Positions 22,426 through 34,356 of a DNA stretch of 64,000 bases are shown here, piece by piece. Position 1 is the stretch's first letter; each line of letters opens with the position of its first letter. A model generated the notes under the pieces. That model saw only the letters and a program-made list of their open reading frames with translations. It was not told where the DNA came from and did not search any database. A program made the position numbers and the translations under genes. Source of the stretch: Gymnopus androsaceus JB14 (taxonomy: Eukaryota > Basidiomycota > Agaricomycetes > Agaricales > Omphalotaceae); contig ML769594.1 of NCBI GenBank assembly GCA_009733575.1, forward strand, positions 56,961 through 120,960, given 5' to 3'.

Positions 22426-24423
22426 CTATGATTCTATCCAAGAATATACACGATCTCTGTGTGTTTGTTCCATTGTCTGAAATACAGAAGCAGGCAGTTG
22501 GGTCTCCGCCCAGTCATCATGATGGTATGACGGAAAACGAATAAAACGAAGTTCATCCCAGCTCAGTTCAGGACCTTGAGAGAAGAAGTGTATCGTGGAT
22601 GCAGTCTGGGATTTGGGGGCATTAAGGTCATCTTGAAACACGCGCCAGGCCAGCAAAAGCACGAGAGCCCGATAACGAGGACCTCGAGGGTTGTAGAAAG
22701 GATAATGGGGGTCAGCTATAACATAGAAACCAACTGCTCGAGCTTGCGCTGAGCGGTCGGCTGTATCATCATTCCAATTCAAGGACCCGCTAGAAAGCAA
22801 ACGTGTCGCCGTAAGGTCTAACAGTCTAACAATGTCCCCGTCAATCAGCCAGTGATGGAGAGTCTCGTAATATCTTGAAACTCTAGTCATCAGGCGGTGA
22901 ATGAAATGCACAACAGCGTCTAGGTCAAGCGGACAGCTCTCGCTCGACGGACAGTTGTTAGGACAGAGCATGAAAAAAGTATCAGACTCTGGAGCGCGAC
23001 ATCTACAGCTTTGATCAGCGACATACCTGAAAGTAAGAGCATAATATAGGGACTGAACATACGAGAGTAGGATAAGCCGACGAACGATACGGATAAAGGT
23101 TTCTCGAGCATGATCAGGAGGAGTTTGCTCGATATACATTTCTAGACCGGCTCTGATTTCATCTGAATGAATGCTCGACCAAAGACGATGCAGCGACCTT
23201 AAAGCTCGAAAGCAAGTATCTTCATTCAACGTTGAGGATCTTCATCAAAGATGATCATTATCCGTGAGATACTGCGAAAGAACGTTTACTTACCCCGAAA
23301 ACTCCAGCAGATCGACCTGCATATCCCAGATGATATGGTCAACAAACTTCATATGCATCATCCTTTTATTTCGAGGCTTGATCCAGTCCATCACCAACGC
23401 ATCGAAAATAGAGCTGATTCGCCACTGAATAAGTCTCTGTTCAAGTGAAAGCCAGATCTGACGACGCAGAGAACTTCTGTCCCGATCCGATGCAAAGTTT
23501 TGGAAAGCAAGCATGGGCCAGAGAGGCCATAAGCCGCGTATTGCATGCGACTGAATCATTTGGTAAGCGTATTCGTCTGACAACGCTTCCACCAAGAACG
23601 AGTTACAGGTAGCGATAACGCTTGATTTTTGAAAGGTTCTTGTTCTCGTGTTAAATGCGACAGGATTCTGAAAGTCGGAGATGTATAAGTGGAGCAGTAG
23701 ATCTAGCGAGCCACAGTTAATGGCGGTTGACCATTTCTCTTCACCTGAAGAGGCAAATAATCGAAGGAAATCGACAATGGGAGCCATAGAATGATCCTCC
23801 CAGTTGGGAAGATTTTGTCGATAAGCAGAAATGAGAGCATCTTCAGCACTACTATGAGAAGTTCTTTGGGGAGAAAATACTTTAGTCGCAACCGAAACTT
23901 GATAGCGGAGGATGATTAAGAACCTTATTGGATCTAGACAAGCTAGGATTTCCGAGAGCAAGAGATTGACTTCAACCTCTGGCCAGACTTTCAAAGCTCC
24001 AATGAGATAAGCAGTAGACCTCCGAGCGATCTGTCCCATTATAAGCTGCAGGGCGCGAATGCGTGTAGAATCAGGATACATATGGATTCTATAACGTTCT
24101 TGAATTAAACGGGACTAAGTAGATAGAGAACATAACGCATACCTTGACAACTCCAAAAGGTCGGAATACATTTCAGGAAAACCAGCAAAGCTATCAGTAT
24201 TGCGATGAGGAAAATGTGTTGCAATAGAGGAAAATCGTCGGGATATAATAATCTGCTGGACGCCCTTGAGAGTCAATTTCCCAAAATTATGTATTGCTTT
24301 GCCTGCTAAAGACCCAGGCCCAGCGAATGTGCTCGTAGAAGTGGCCGTAGAAAAGGAATATAAACTTTCAGCAGACTGGGATTCAACCGGTAAAGTCGCA
24401 GAGCCCATTGATGAACGTTTCAT
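22426..24423 (-). CDS. Unrecognised protein, tandem copy B
   Basis: The start is MKRSSMGSATLPVESQSAES at 24423. Exons follow the same layout as copy A: N-terminal Ser-rich segment, GSLAGKAIHNFGKLTLKG, an exon with YPDSTRIRALQLIMGQIARR, a long exon with KVFSPQRTSHSSAEDALISA and SGEEKWSTAINCGSLDLLLH, and a last exon of about 267 codons starting near FRALRSLHRLWSSIHSDEI. That last exon includes a Cys-bearing stretch, CRCRAPESDTFFMLCPNNC, that could bind metal or form disulphides. It ends THRDRVYSWIES. Unlike copy A, the segment YVIADPHYPFYNPRGPRYRA is intact and in frame, so this looks like the functional member. Function unknown; no signal peptide or membrane helix is obvious. Confidence 0.62.
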
Positions 24424-25336
24424 TGTCGAAAGGAAGGGTGGGAAGCGTTAAAGAATCGACTTGAATGCGAGATATATACATTCTGCTGTCACTCGCTGTC
24501 TTTCTGATGAAGGCACACAGCCACTTCTGCAGCGAATGAGAAGAATTCATAAGATAAGAAACGCAGCAACACCCTTACATAGAGCAGAGCCGGCCAAAGC
24601 TAGAAATATGAACCGCCACTAAGAGAAGTAGTCGAGGAAATAAAGATCAACGTACAGATAAACGCACAATGAGACCTCTGTTTGGGAGTGAGACATTGAT
24701 AAGAAAAGGAAGCTGCGCAGCGCATCTAGCGTTCGTTGTATTTTCACGTCGTTCAAAAGATGATCTTTGATCTTCAGATAAGTCGCATTTAATGATGCTT
24801 GTTGACCTTCCGAGTGGAAGAAGGAAGATTTATTCTAAACTTCATATTGGCCATAGGACACCTCAGACCACAAGGACAGTCTTTCGCAGTCCTTCGCAAG
24901 CTTCAGCCTCCGGATTTGTTCGTGGCCATCAAAAAGCGCCTTTAAGACCTGTACAGTCTGCAATTTAGAAAAGGACAACACAAACGGTCGCAAAAAAACA
25001 CCAGAACGTATTTGTAATATATTGCACATTTATGTATTATAGCTGTAAGAGTCGGCAGTGAGACAACAATATTTGACAAAAACAAGCAGATCATCATTGC
25101 GAAAAGCACTGGAAACAATATGAAACACAACGCACGACGGAGATTGACAATAAAAGGTACAAAGAAATTGTCACGAAATGCATAATCAAATGACAGCAGG
25201 ACGGAATAAATTTGAGACGAGGAGCGCGACGAGGAATCGGAGCTAGATAATAAGCCAAGCCTAGATTTCAAAAGGAGTCAGTAAAAGCTCACCATCTCAG
25301 TTTGAGAATCACAACAAGCTGTACCTCTTAAATTTT
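24424..25336. other. Upstream flank of copy B, with repeat of copy A flank
   Basis: The right half (about 24930-25130) is a diverged copy of 22200-22400. A minus-strand frame near 24942-25271 has two hydrophobic stretches (ALCFILFPVLFAMMICLFL and VVSLPTLTAII) and could be a small membrane protein, but the same region in the other copy is not open, so I do not call a gene. Confidence 0.4.
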
Positions 25337-26177
25337 TTAACTCAGATCCATCATCCTCTCTCTGTCCTTACCCCTTCCTCCGCCACCACCTCGTCGTCCA
25401 CCCCGACCTCGACCCCTGCCTCTACCTCTCGGAGGTGCTTGTACGTAGTCCTTTGGATTCGTTCCGGGTGGGGCGACTAGCACTTGTGCGCGCGGGTCAG
25501 ATGTTAAAGAATCTGAGCGCATTTTTCTAAACACAATTCAGTACCTAATCCGCAGATTATAAGATAACAAAGACCTACGATCCTGAGGAACCTGCGTCAG
25601 ATTCCATCAAGACGTCAACACTACCCTCCTGTCTGACTACACCCAATCCATCCTTGCCAAATCGACTAAGCAGTGTCGTACCAGCAGTCATCGCTCCAAC
25701 GACCCGTACAGAAAGAGTCTTTCCATCAGCAGGAACACCATTGAAAGATTCTACTGCTTTTGCTGCTGACGCCGCATTTTTGAATGTGACGCGAATGCGC
25801 ACCTTTGGGTGAAATTTGAGTCGAAAATCCAAGTTGTGATAGTGAGTAAACAACGCACTTCCTCATTGCGCCCTGACATCAACTTGCTCTGAGAGATCTC
25901 TCCGCATCTCTTGAATATTGCTGAAACATCTTCCGCCGTTGTACCATCTACTAATCCAGATACCTCGACCACATTTCCTGAGCTGCTCGCACCCTTTATG
26001 GAGAGCTCTTCGCCACCACGGGAGCCTCTGGACGATGAATGAAGAAGGACCCGCTATGGCATCGCGAAAAGCTCTGTGTGCTATCGAATTGAAAGCACCG
26101 GCTGCGGCAGGGGGAAGAGTCGGTTTGGAAGCAGGGAGGTTTAGCCGGGCGGAAAGAGAATTGTGTCGGTCGAACAT
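25337..26177 (-). CDS. Yra1/ALY-REF-like RNA-binding export adaptor
   Basis: The protein has one RRM followed by an Arg/Gly-rich tail, the layout of ALY/REF (Yra1/Mlo3) mRNA export adaptors that act with the TREX complex in the nucleus. The RRM carries VVEVSGLVDGTTAEDVSAIF (beta1 and helix1), SKLMSGRN, RIRVTFKNAASAAKAVESFN (RNP1-like strand) and GKTLSVRVV. After an intron (about 25518-25576, rejoining SKMRSDSL) comes a Pro/Arg/Gly stretch with RGRGRGRGGRRGGGGGRGKD and the end RERMMDLS. The start at 26177 (MFDRHNSLSARLNLP) is tentative; open sequence continues upstream to an AG at 26222, so a first exon may be missing. Near 26035 one base must shift to reach RGSRGGEELSIKGAS. Confidence 0.7.
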
Positions 26178-27333
26178 GTCGTGGGACCAGTTAGACTCGA
26201 CGTCGCCTCTGGGTGCGCGGGTCTAGAAATATCCAGCGAAAAAAGGAGAAAAAGAAAGGATTGTTTCCAGTAAGTGACAATTGGAACAGCAAAGAGGGAA
26301 TAGACACACATAAGGGGTATTTGACCTCGATGAACCCAATTTTGCGGACCTAACAGGGCCAGTTTCGCTGGGGTCGCTGAGACGTTCAAGAAGCGATGCC
26401 ATTGTCTCCGTTCAAAGTACTTGAGGAATATCAACCTTCCCTGAATTTTTGGCTTTCGATCAAGGGATATGCAGAGTCTCTGCTTCGAGGAATCAGGTTC
26501 TACAGGTAGAATAGATCGCTGTGGCCAAGCTGGAGTCAGAGCTATTGAATATTGCGAGCAAAAAAAAAGATAAGGTGATAATATGACACACATTTTGTGG
26601 ATTGTGGACCACAGAGGACGGCCTGAACGACAAAGCAAGGATTTCGATTAACGGGGTTGAAGTCTGAGGAATAGCTTAGGCGCTAAAATGATGCACTCAG
26701 TGACAGTCACACATTACACAGCCCTAGCATAGCCACTATCAGCGCTTAGCCTACCACTAAGCCTGCTTCTCTGAGAGTCTTCTGCTATATATTGGAATTT
26801 TAAGCTTCATAATTCCTCAAGGCCTCAAGCTCAAGCTCAAGCACGTACGATACCGAATTACCTCTTCCAACCTCTGCCAACCTCAGGCTGCCAGTGCTAA
26901 AAAGTACTTGTCGCGTTCAGTTCAAGTCCGTTTTTAAGTCACTTTTTGTAAATGAATGTAAATGAATATACTTACCAGTCAGCCACTCAAAGATCCGGGG
27001 TAAGCCGGGGTATTGGGTACTTGGTCCGACATCGGGAACCAAAAAAAAATCCGATTAGGATAAATACGTCCTCAGGCTCTCCAACTTCCAAGCTTCTGTA
27101 GTCCGTTCTCCAAGCATTCCATTCAGTTATGCTATGCGGCAGAAAGTGAACCCGTCGAGACAAAGGTGTCCCATGGGGAAGCTTGTGATTTTAAATTCCA
27201 GATTTCAAATTCCGTTCCCGACATGGACCGGGTTTCCCGTACTTATAACAGCGGGTACAAGTCTAAAGCGTATTTCCTCTGATCTGTTGCTCAAGCTTAT
27301 AAACACCTCTTTACTTCCCCTACACAATTGACT
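26178..27333. other. Intergenic, no gene recognised
   Basis: This is the promoter side of both the Yra1-like gene and the first CoA ligase. A short CTCAAG tandem run lies at about 26822-26843. A TATA-like CTTATAAACACC sits at 27296, about 38 bp upstream of the ligase start codon. Confidence 0.45.
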
Positions 27334-29333
27334 ATGGCGCCCCGAATATACAAGTCTCACATACCTGCCAGGCCTCTCGTTCAGCACTCGCTGTTTACCC
27401 ATCTCTTTCCTAATGACTCTCAACATTCTTCCGATCTCCCAGCTTACATCGATGCGCCAACTGGTTCCACTTTGACCCGTGGGCAAGTCAAGGGCCTTGC
27501 GTTGTCGTTTGGTTATGGTCTTCGTACACAGAAACACGCGAAAAGAGGTGATACTATTCTAATGTTCTCTCCAAACTCGATTTGTTGGCCTGTAGTGATT
27601 TTTGGAGGTGCGTCTTTCATTTTAAAGATTCAACTTTGTTCGCTGCTGACCATATCTTACAGCCATTGCAGCGGGGTTGCGTTGTACCCTTGCAAATACT
27701 GCTTATACTCCCAGCGAACTGGCACACCAATACACCGACTCTCATGCTTCCTTAATATGCACTACCCGATCCAACTTACAGACGGTTCAGAAAATGCTCG
27801 GCTCTGTTCGTATCAAGGACGTAGAACGAAGAGTTATCTTACTCCCGGATGACTTCAACTGGGTTCCTGGCGCAAAGAAGACTGAAACAGTAGGGAAGAG
27901 TATCCCGGGTTTGACAAAGTTAGAGGATCTTTTGGGCCTTGGCCAGCTCGAGCGGGAAGAGCGGTTTGATGGTATTGATGCTGAACAAGAGACGGTGTTA
28001 TTATGCTACAGCTCTGGGACCACTGGCAAGCCCAAGGGCGTCGAAACCACTCATCAGAACCTAACCACCGTTCTCGATATTGTCTACTCCGGCTTCCCTC
28101 CCATGTACCCCGAAACCGACCGGATGCTCGCTGTACTTCCATTCTATCACATCTATGGAGCAGTAAAGCTTCTTCTGTTTCCATTCTACGATGGCGTCCC
28201 TGCGGTCGTCATGGCCCACTTCGATCCGCTCAAATTCTGCGACGCGATACAGCGGTACAAAATCACCTTTACCCTGATTGTACCGCCAGTATTGGTGGTA
28301 ATGGCTAGACATGACTGCGTCAATAAGTACGACTTGAGTAGTCTCAAGGTCATGTTTTCGGGCGCAGCACCACGTAATTCCATCCTCCTTTCTCCGCTTG
28401 TTCAAGTACTTAACACATAATTCCTTAGTGGGCGGGGAATTAGTAAAAACTGTAACATCCAGGATACGTCCTACGAATCAACCACCCCTACATATCGTTC
28501 AAGGATACGGGCTAACTGAGACCTCACCTACCACACATCTGCTCCCGATCCTTCCTGCTCGTGAATGGGGAGGTATCACCGCTGAAAGCAAGTATGGCTC
28601 TGTTGGGTTCCTGCTTCCTAACCTGGAGGCCAGGTTAGTTGTCGATGATAAGGATGGCCTTGCGAAGACCGACGATGAAGTCGTAGATGCCAAAGAAGGC
28701 GAGCGGGGTGAACTATGGGTTCGTGGACCCAGTGTCATGAAGGTGCTATTCTCATTGCTAGGCTTTTCCAAATAAAATACTGACTGCCACTACTCAGGGA
28801 TACCTCAACAATGCGGCAGCAACCACGAATGCATTTTACCCGTACTCTTCTCCTCCGCCTTCAAATCCCACTCCTGGCTCCCGTTGGTTCAAAACAGGTG
28901 ACGTCGCTGTCGTGGACAAGGATGGCTTTTGGAGAATCGTTGATAGGAAAAAGGAGTTAATTAAGTGGAAGGGCTTTCAAGTCCCTCCTGCCGAGCTCGA
29001 GAGTGTGTTACTGACCCATCCGAACATCGCCGATGTGGCTGTCATTGGCGTTGACAGTGCGAGAGAGGCCACGGAGATGCCCAGAGCGTATATCGTCCGG
29101 CAGATTCCTCTAAAGCTTCACCAGAATTTGGCAGGGAAGTGCAGGAGTGGATGAAGACTAAGGTGGCGAGACACAAGTTTCTAAGGGGAGGCGTGGTTGT
29201 GGTGAATGCAATTCCGAAGAGCGCGGCGGGGAAGATTTTGAGGCGGGAGTTGAAGGAGCAAGCGAAGAAAGAGTTGGATGGGAAGGATCCAGCGGAGAAT
29301 ATGGATTTGGACAAGGCCCGAGCGAAGTTGTAA
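27334..29333 (+). CDS. 4-coumarate:CoA ligase-like AMP-forming enzyme 1
   Basis: This is an adenylate-forming ligase that activates a carboxylic acid with ATP and then CoA. The ATG at 27334 opens MAPRIYKSHIPARPL. Introns are at 27608-27662, 28374-28428 and 28743-28797. Motifs in order: P-loop YSSGTTGKPKGVE, the A4-like PFYHIYG, VPPVLVVMARH, the A5 QGYGLTETSP, the A7/A8 region WFKTGDVAVVDKDG and DRKKELIKWKGFQVPPAELE, and the catalytic Lys segment PKSAAGKILRREL. The C terminus is AKL, a peroxisomal PTS1-type tripeptide, in line with fatty-acid or aromatic-acid activation in peroxisomes. About 585 residues is normal. One base appears missing near 29100 (a shortened G run in CCGGCAG), needed to reach EFGREVQEWMK. 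A paralogue follows 364 bp downstream in the same direction. Confidence 0.9.
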
Positions 29334-29697
29334 TCCAGATGTTCTATTATAATTCAGCGTCAGCCTGCGCTCGCTGTCACGGCTCCTCTAACACTTATGT
29401 AGGTACGATAGTGAGTTACTTACATAATTGAAGACAATTGAACGTGAACGGTGTCGGATCAATTTGAGTTTGAGTTCACCCTCCGCCTTCCTCCATGACC
29501 TTCGCAAAGGTATGCAAGTAGTACTACGACTAATTGATGTTAAAAGTATGCCATTGCTAAACACGAACACAGGCAGTGTTTCGTATTCCCGCTCTAAAGT
29601 ATGAATGAATCTTTTGTATGGACTGAGACTTTCGGCAGATTATATACAAATCATACTAGTCTCAATGGACGTTCTGCCGTTCTTCCTCTACCTCAAC
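29334..29697. other. Spacer between tandem CoA ligase genes
   Basis: This short interval should hold the terminator of the first and the promoter of the second ligase gene. An in-frame ATG at 29605 extends the second gene, but the downstream ATG at 29698 aligns with the start of its paralogue. Confidence 0.4.
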
Positions 29698-32146
29698 ATG
29701 GGCCCGAAGATCTACAACTCCTCTTACCCCTCGCTTCCAGTTCAGTCTCATTCCATATTCACTCATATTCTGTCTGTGGATTCAAGCAATAGCAAAGTCG
29801 GCGGCTTTCCTGCTGAGGCAAATGCATTTGTAGATACCGCCACAGGATATGCGATAACGCGTCGAGACTTGAGGTCCCTCGCTCTGAAATTTGGATACGG
29901 ATTGAGACATAATCCTAGAGTAAAGGCTAAGCGCGGAGATACGATTCTGGTCTATTCTCCCAATTCACTGGCTTATCCAGTGTTCGTGCTCGGAGGTGCG
30001 TTATCGCAGCATTTCTTTCGACATTGAGTATCATTGAAGTTTCCTTTCCAGCCATTGCAGCTGGTCTACGTTGCACTTTAGCAAACAATGCATATACTCC
30101 ACGTGAATTGGGGCACCAGTACACTAACAGTGGGGCGAATATGATTATCACTACTCTCGAGAGCTTGGCCGTTGCTCTTGAGATGCTCAAAGGGCTTGGG
30201 ATGTCGCATGCTGACGCTGAAAAGCGAGTCATTCTCACTACACAAAGTTTTGCGTGGGTGGGCGGACCCGCAACGCAGGAAAGTTCCAAGGGTTTGATCA
30301 CGTTCGAGCAGCTTCTAAGCTTGGGAGAGCTACCGGAAGAGGAAAGGTTTGATGAGGAGGCGGCTCACGAAACTGTCCTATTATGCTACAGCTCTGGCAC
30401 AACTGGTCAGCCGAAGGTTCGCTTACAATGTCAGTTTCCCAATAAAACTCTGACCGTACTCTCACATTAGGGCGTGGAGGTTCGTATATCCGTTGCGCGC
30501 AAACTGGATTTCAATAACCGACTTCAACTACTAGACCACTCACCAAAACCTCACCACAGAGGTGAACTCGATCATGGCAGCTTTGAAATACGAAGAGGGC
30601 GACCAACTCTTGGTCTTCCTTCCTTTTTACCACATATATGGTAAACTAATCCACTGGCAAATGACAGCGAGGTTGATTCGTTTCTCCTGTAGGGGCCGTA
30701 TCTGCCTTTTTCTATTCCTTGCTGTGCGGAGCTACAACTGTGGTGATGTCTGGGTTTGACCCAATTCGATTTTGTGTTGCCGTTGAAAAGTATCGTATTA
30801 CTGCTGTCTTGATCGTCCCGCCGGTCTTGTTGGCTATAGCTCGACATCCAGGTGTGTACAACCCGCAGCTACTTTTAGGACTGGACTAATTCCTTTACTA
30901 TCTTAGCGATGGACAAGTACGACCTTTCGACCATCAGGCTTCTCTTTTGTTCTGCTGCACCTCTCCCGGCCACACTTGTCAAAGAAGTTCGTAATGCTTA
31001 ATATTACTCAAGGAAAAACTGATGATGTTATTCAGGGCATGGAACGTCTTTTGGCGAAGCGAAAGCCCGAACAAGCTCTGTACATAACTCAAGGTCAGTT
31101 TCGCGCCGCGCATTAAATCCATTCTCAATCTTGTAACAGGTTTTGGTATGACCGAATGCTCCCCTGCGAGCCACATCCTGCCCTTGGATAGCTCATTGTC
31201 TAAAATGGGTAGTGTCGGGTTGCTACTTCCGAACTTCCAAGCGCGGTTGGTGGTAGATGATGGCGAAACAGTGGTTGATGCAGAAGAAGGAAAGTCCGGA
31301 GAAATGTGGGTGAGAGGACCATCCGTGATGAAGGTATGTAGGCACACTCTCCAAATCTCCCTGGTCTCGCTGATTTCACAATGTAGGGTTATTTGAACAA
31401 TCCGATCGCGAATAAGAATTCCCTCACCGCTGACCGTTGGTATAAATCGGGCGATATATGCGTGAGAGACAAGGATGGATATTATTACGTCGAGGGCAGA
31501 TTGAAGGAGTTGATAAAATACAAGGTAAATGTCGTTGACCTTCAAAGGAAGACCAATCTTCTCACTTTGTCGTAGGGCTTCCAAGGTAATCACGATTTTC
31601 AGGTCTGTTCCAAGCGAGGGTTGTGTTGACAAGATGCGTCCACAGTACCACCGGCTGAGTTGGAGAGCGTGCTTATCAACCATCCTGAAGTCGCGGACGC
31701 AGCCGTAATTGGAATTCAGAGTGAGCAAGAGGCGACGGAACTTCCGCGGTACGTTTGACGTTTTTGTATAGGCAAATGCTGGATGAATATATTTACTCGA
31801 GTTTCTAGAGCCTACGTGGTTCATTCACAGCCAGAAAAAATATCGACCGACGAATCCAAGAAGGCATTTGAGAAATCTGTAGCTAGGTGGATGGAATCGA
31901 GGGTTGCGAAGCACAAATATCTCAGAGGAGGTGAGTTGACGCGAAATACTTCAGCGTGGCTTCTAATGAAAGTATGGGTGCAGGGGTGGTGGTCATAAAG
32001 GAAGTTCCAAGAAGGTGAACGCTAGACCATCTTCAGTGCATTGCCATTGTGCTCATCTTGTTTCTAGTGCTGCGGGGAAAATTCTTCGAATCCAGCTCCG
32101 CGAATTAGCGAAAAAGGAACTTGAGCCGGTGCAGAGCAAACTGTAA
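29698..32146 (+). CDS. 4-coumarate:CoA ligase-like AMP-forming enzyme 2
   Basis: This is a paralogue of the preceding gene. MGPKIYNSSYPSLPVQSHSI at 29698 aligns with the MAPRIY start of the first copy, which decides the start. Motifs: YSSGTTGQPK split by an intron, FLPFYHIYG, VEKYRITAVLIVPPVLLAIA, GFGMTECSP, RWYKSGDICVRDKDGYY, GRLKELIKYK, VPPAELESVLINHPEVADA and SAAGKILRIQLREL. It ends SKL, a canonical PTS1. Introns are more numerous than in copy 1 (about ten, including ones near 29995, 30417, 30640, 30853, 30988, 31095, 31334, 31525, 31751, 31931 and 32014), so the pair has diverged in gene structure. I see no unexplained frame break, although the intron after QPK (30417 to about 30535) is long and contains some unusual sequence. 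The likely role is peroxisomal acyl or aryl activation. Confidence 0.87.
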
Positions 32147-32385
32147 TAAGGATTATCCTAGTGGATAAGTAATGGCTAAACAGCAATAGTTTTATTTCTG
32201 TTTTTCGACGGCCAAGTCGGTGACTGCCTAAATTGGAAGTTTGGCATTGTTTTAGAACCAAACAACGCGTGAATAGCGCGTGAACAGGCTAAACGTTAAA
32301 TTTGCTCAACACTCATTCCTCCACGAAAGCTGGCTTCGGCTCTCCGGCTTTTGACCTGTGCTATTTTTCAGGCTGTTCTTAAATC

Positions 32386-34061
32386 ATGGATTTAAACCAT
32401 TTTATGGTCAAAAATCAGTCGTTTAATCAGATTACTCTGGATCGACTTCGAGCTGGATATGTTCCCTGCACTTCATTGGAGCTCATGGAGATCCGTACAT
32501 TCCTTCTTGATGCAGACCACTCTCTTCGGAATCATGAAAGAGAAAATCAGGGATTTCAGCCTGCGAGGACTCAACTGTTGCGAGCCGAGATCACTCTAGC
32601 TATAGCCAATGCCCAGGCTCTCACCTCACCCATTCGGAAACTCCCCTCCGAACTTCTTTGCGAAATATTCGACTACTACGTCGGTGATGCCCTCTCCGAT
32701 CCACGGGTTGAAAGAACCACAAGAGTTATCTGCCCAGTTATTTTCTTGACGTGGGTCTGCTCTTTCTGGCGGAACTTGAGTTGGGCTCGTCCTTTATCCT
32801 GGTCTTCTCCTTTCATTTCATTCACGGCATTACTCCAACATCCCACCCAGATCGATTTCTTCCAATACTGCATGGCCCAGTCAGCCAATGCCACGACGCT
32901 TGATATCACTATCATACATGGAAAAAACGAAACAGATGAGCCGCTGATTCACGCTGTTTACGACACGCTATTCGAACATTGTTCAAGATGGCATAGTTTC
33001 TCGTCTTTATCTGACTGGGGTGGAGAAAAGTGGAACATATACACCGAAGGTTGGGCATTGGACTCAGGACTGGATTTATTTCCCAACTTGAAATCTCTCC
33101 AGTGGGAGGAAGCTCAAGCGCCATTAGAGCTGCTTGATTCATGCCCGCAACTACAGATCTATCGCGCTGGACATCTTTCTATTAGCCCAAATCAGTACCA
33201 TCTATTCTCGAACTTGAGGGAGCTATCAATTGGCTATATGGAGAGCTATTCGGTTCGGGATGTGCTCTATCGAATGCCGCTTCTAGAGAAGTTTGTTTTG
33301 TGGCAGTTTAACCCTGTGTGGGACGTCGAGGGATACACATCCATTGTATGCTCGAATATCTCCACATTATGCGTTTCACTCGAAGCTATTCGGTATGTTG
33401 ATACTTGGGAATCTCTTCAATTTCCCGGTCTAAGGGTGTTGGAGTTGGGGGGCGAGCAATTTACTGAATTGAACAGTAATGATGAGGATGAGGAGGAGCT
33501 TGAGATGTATTGTCGTGCTATCGTGGATTTTTCAAAGATCCTTTCAAATGCAGGTTCCATTCTACAGACGGTGAAGCTTGAGGGAATACCAGGGAAAGAG
33601 GCAGTTGCTTTCCTCTCCCTTCATCCTTCCATCTCAGATCTTACTCTTCTCATGCTCTACCGAGGATGCCAGGATTTCTTCATTGGTCTGGATATCTCGC
33701 AGAACAGTGGGCCTGCCATTGTACTACCCAAGTTATGTTCTCTTTCTATTTCCATTGATGAACTTCCTGAAATCTACGACATTCACACAATATCGGACAA
33801 ACTTTGTCAACTGGTGGAATCCAGAAGCAACACCTCCAGGAATGTTGTCACATTGGAAAACCTTGCTTTGGAGTCTGATTTCCAAATGTCGCCAGCAGGA
33901 GTGCTTGTCTACGCCCGGCTCTCCGATAGGATGACTATTTTGGCAAAAAAGCGTGAAGATTTCTACATCGAGGTAAGTTTTGGTCTATTTTTCGTGCTGA
34001 ATTTCTCTGACAGGACTGTAATTTGGTTTAGTCGACCTTCCCCTTACAACTATACGGGTAG
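32386..34061 (+). CDS. F-box domain protein
   Basis: F-box proteins are the substrate-binding subunits of SCF ubiquitin ligases. The ATG at 32386 opens MDLNHFMVKNQSFNQITLDR, with a coiled-coil-like helix (ELMEIRTFLLDADHSLRNHE). The F-box begins at about residue 84 with SPIRKLPSELLCEIFDYYV, then VCSFWRNLSWARPLSWSS. The rest is a leucine-rich-like region (for example FPNLKSLQWEEA, FSNLRELSIG, LPKLCSLSISIDELPEI), usual for Agaricomycete F-box families. A consensus intron at 33973-34031 gives the end STFPLQLYG with TAG at 34059-34061; without splicing the frame runs on to 34068. About 538 residues, with no frame break, which contrasts with several neighbours. Confidence 0.85.
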
Positions 34062-34356
34062 TACATAGCGTGGTATCCAGTAGTGGTCATTGTGCAGTTC
34101 TACGTTAAAATGAATGTAACATGTTATACTTATAATTACATCTTGCTTACATCGTTCAGCTTTCAGTATTCGCGGCCTTGTGATTGCCGGTACGGAATAC
34201 TTGCCACGTGGAGCAATGCGTCAATCCCTCTTCTAGTACGTTTCCTCACATTCCTGGTAAGGATACGATTCTTACGCAGCGGCATTATTTCTAACGCTTT
34301 CCATATTTACAGGGATCATTCCGTGTAAATACTTCAAGCCGTTATACTAAATAAAG

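Noticed and set aside
24942..25271. Small two-helix membrane protein
   Set aside because: The homologous flank at 22200-22400 is not open in the same frame, so coding is not supported.
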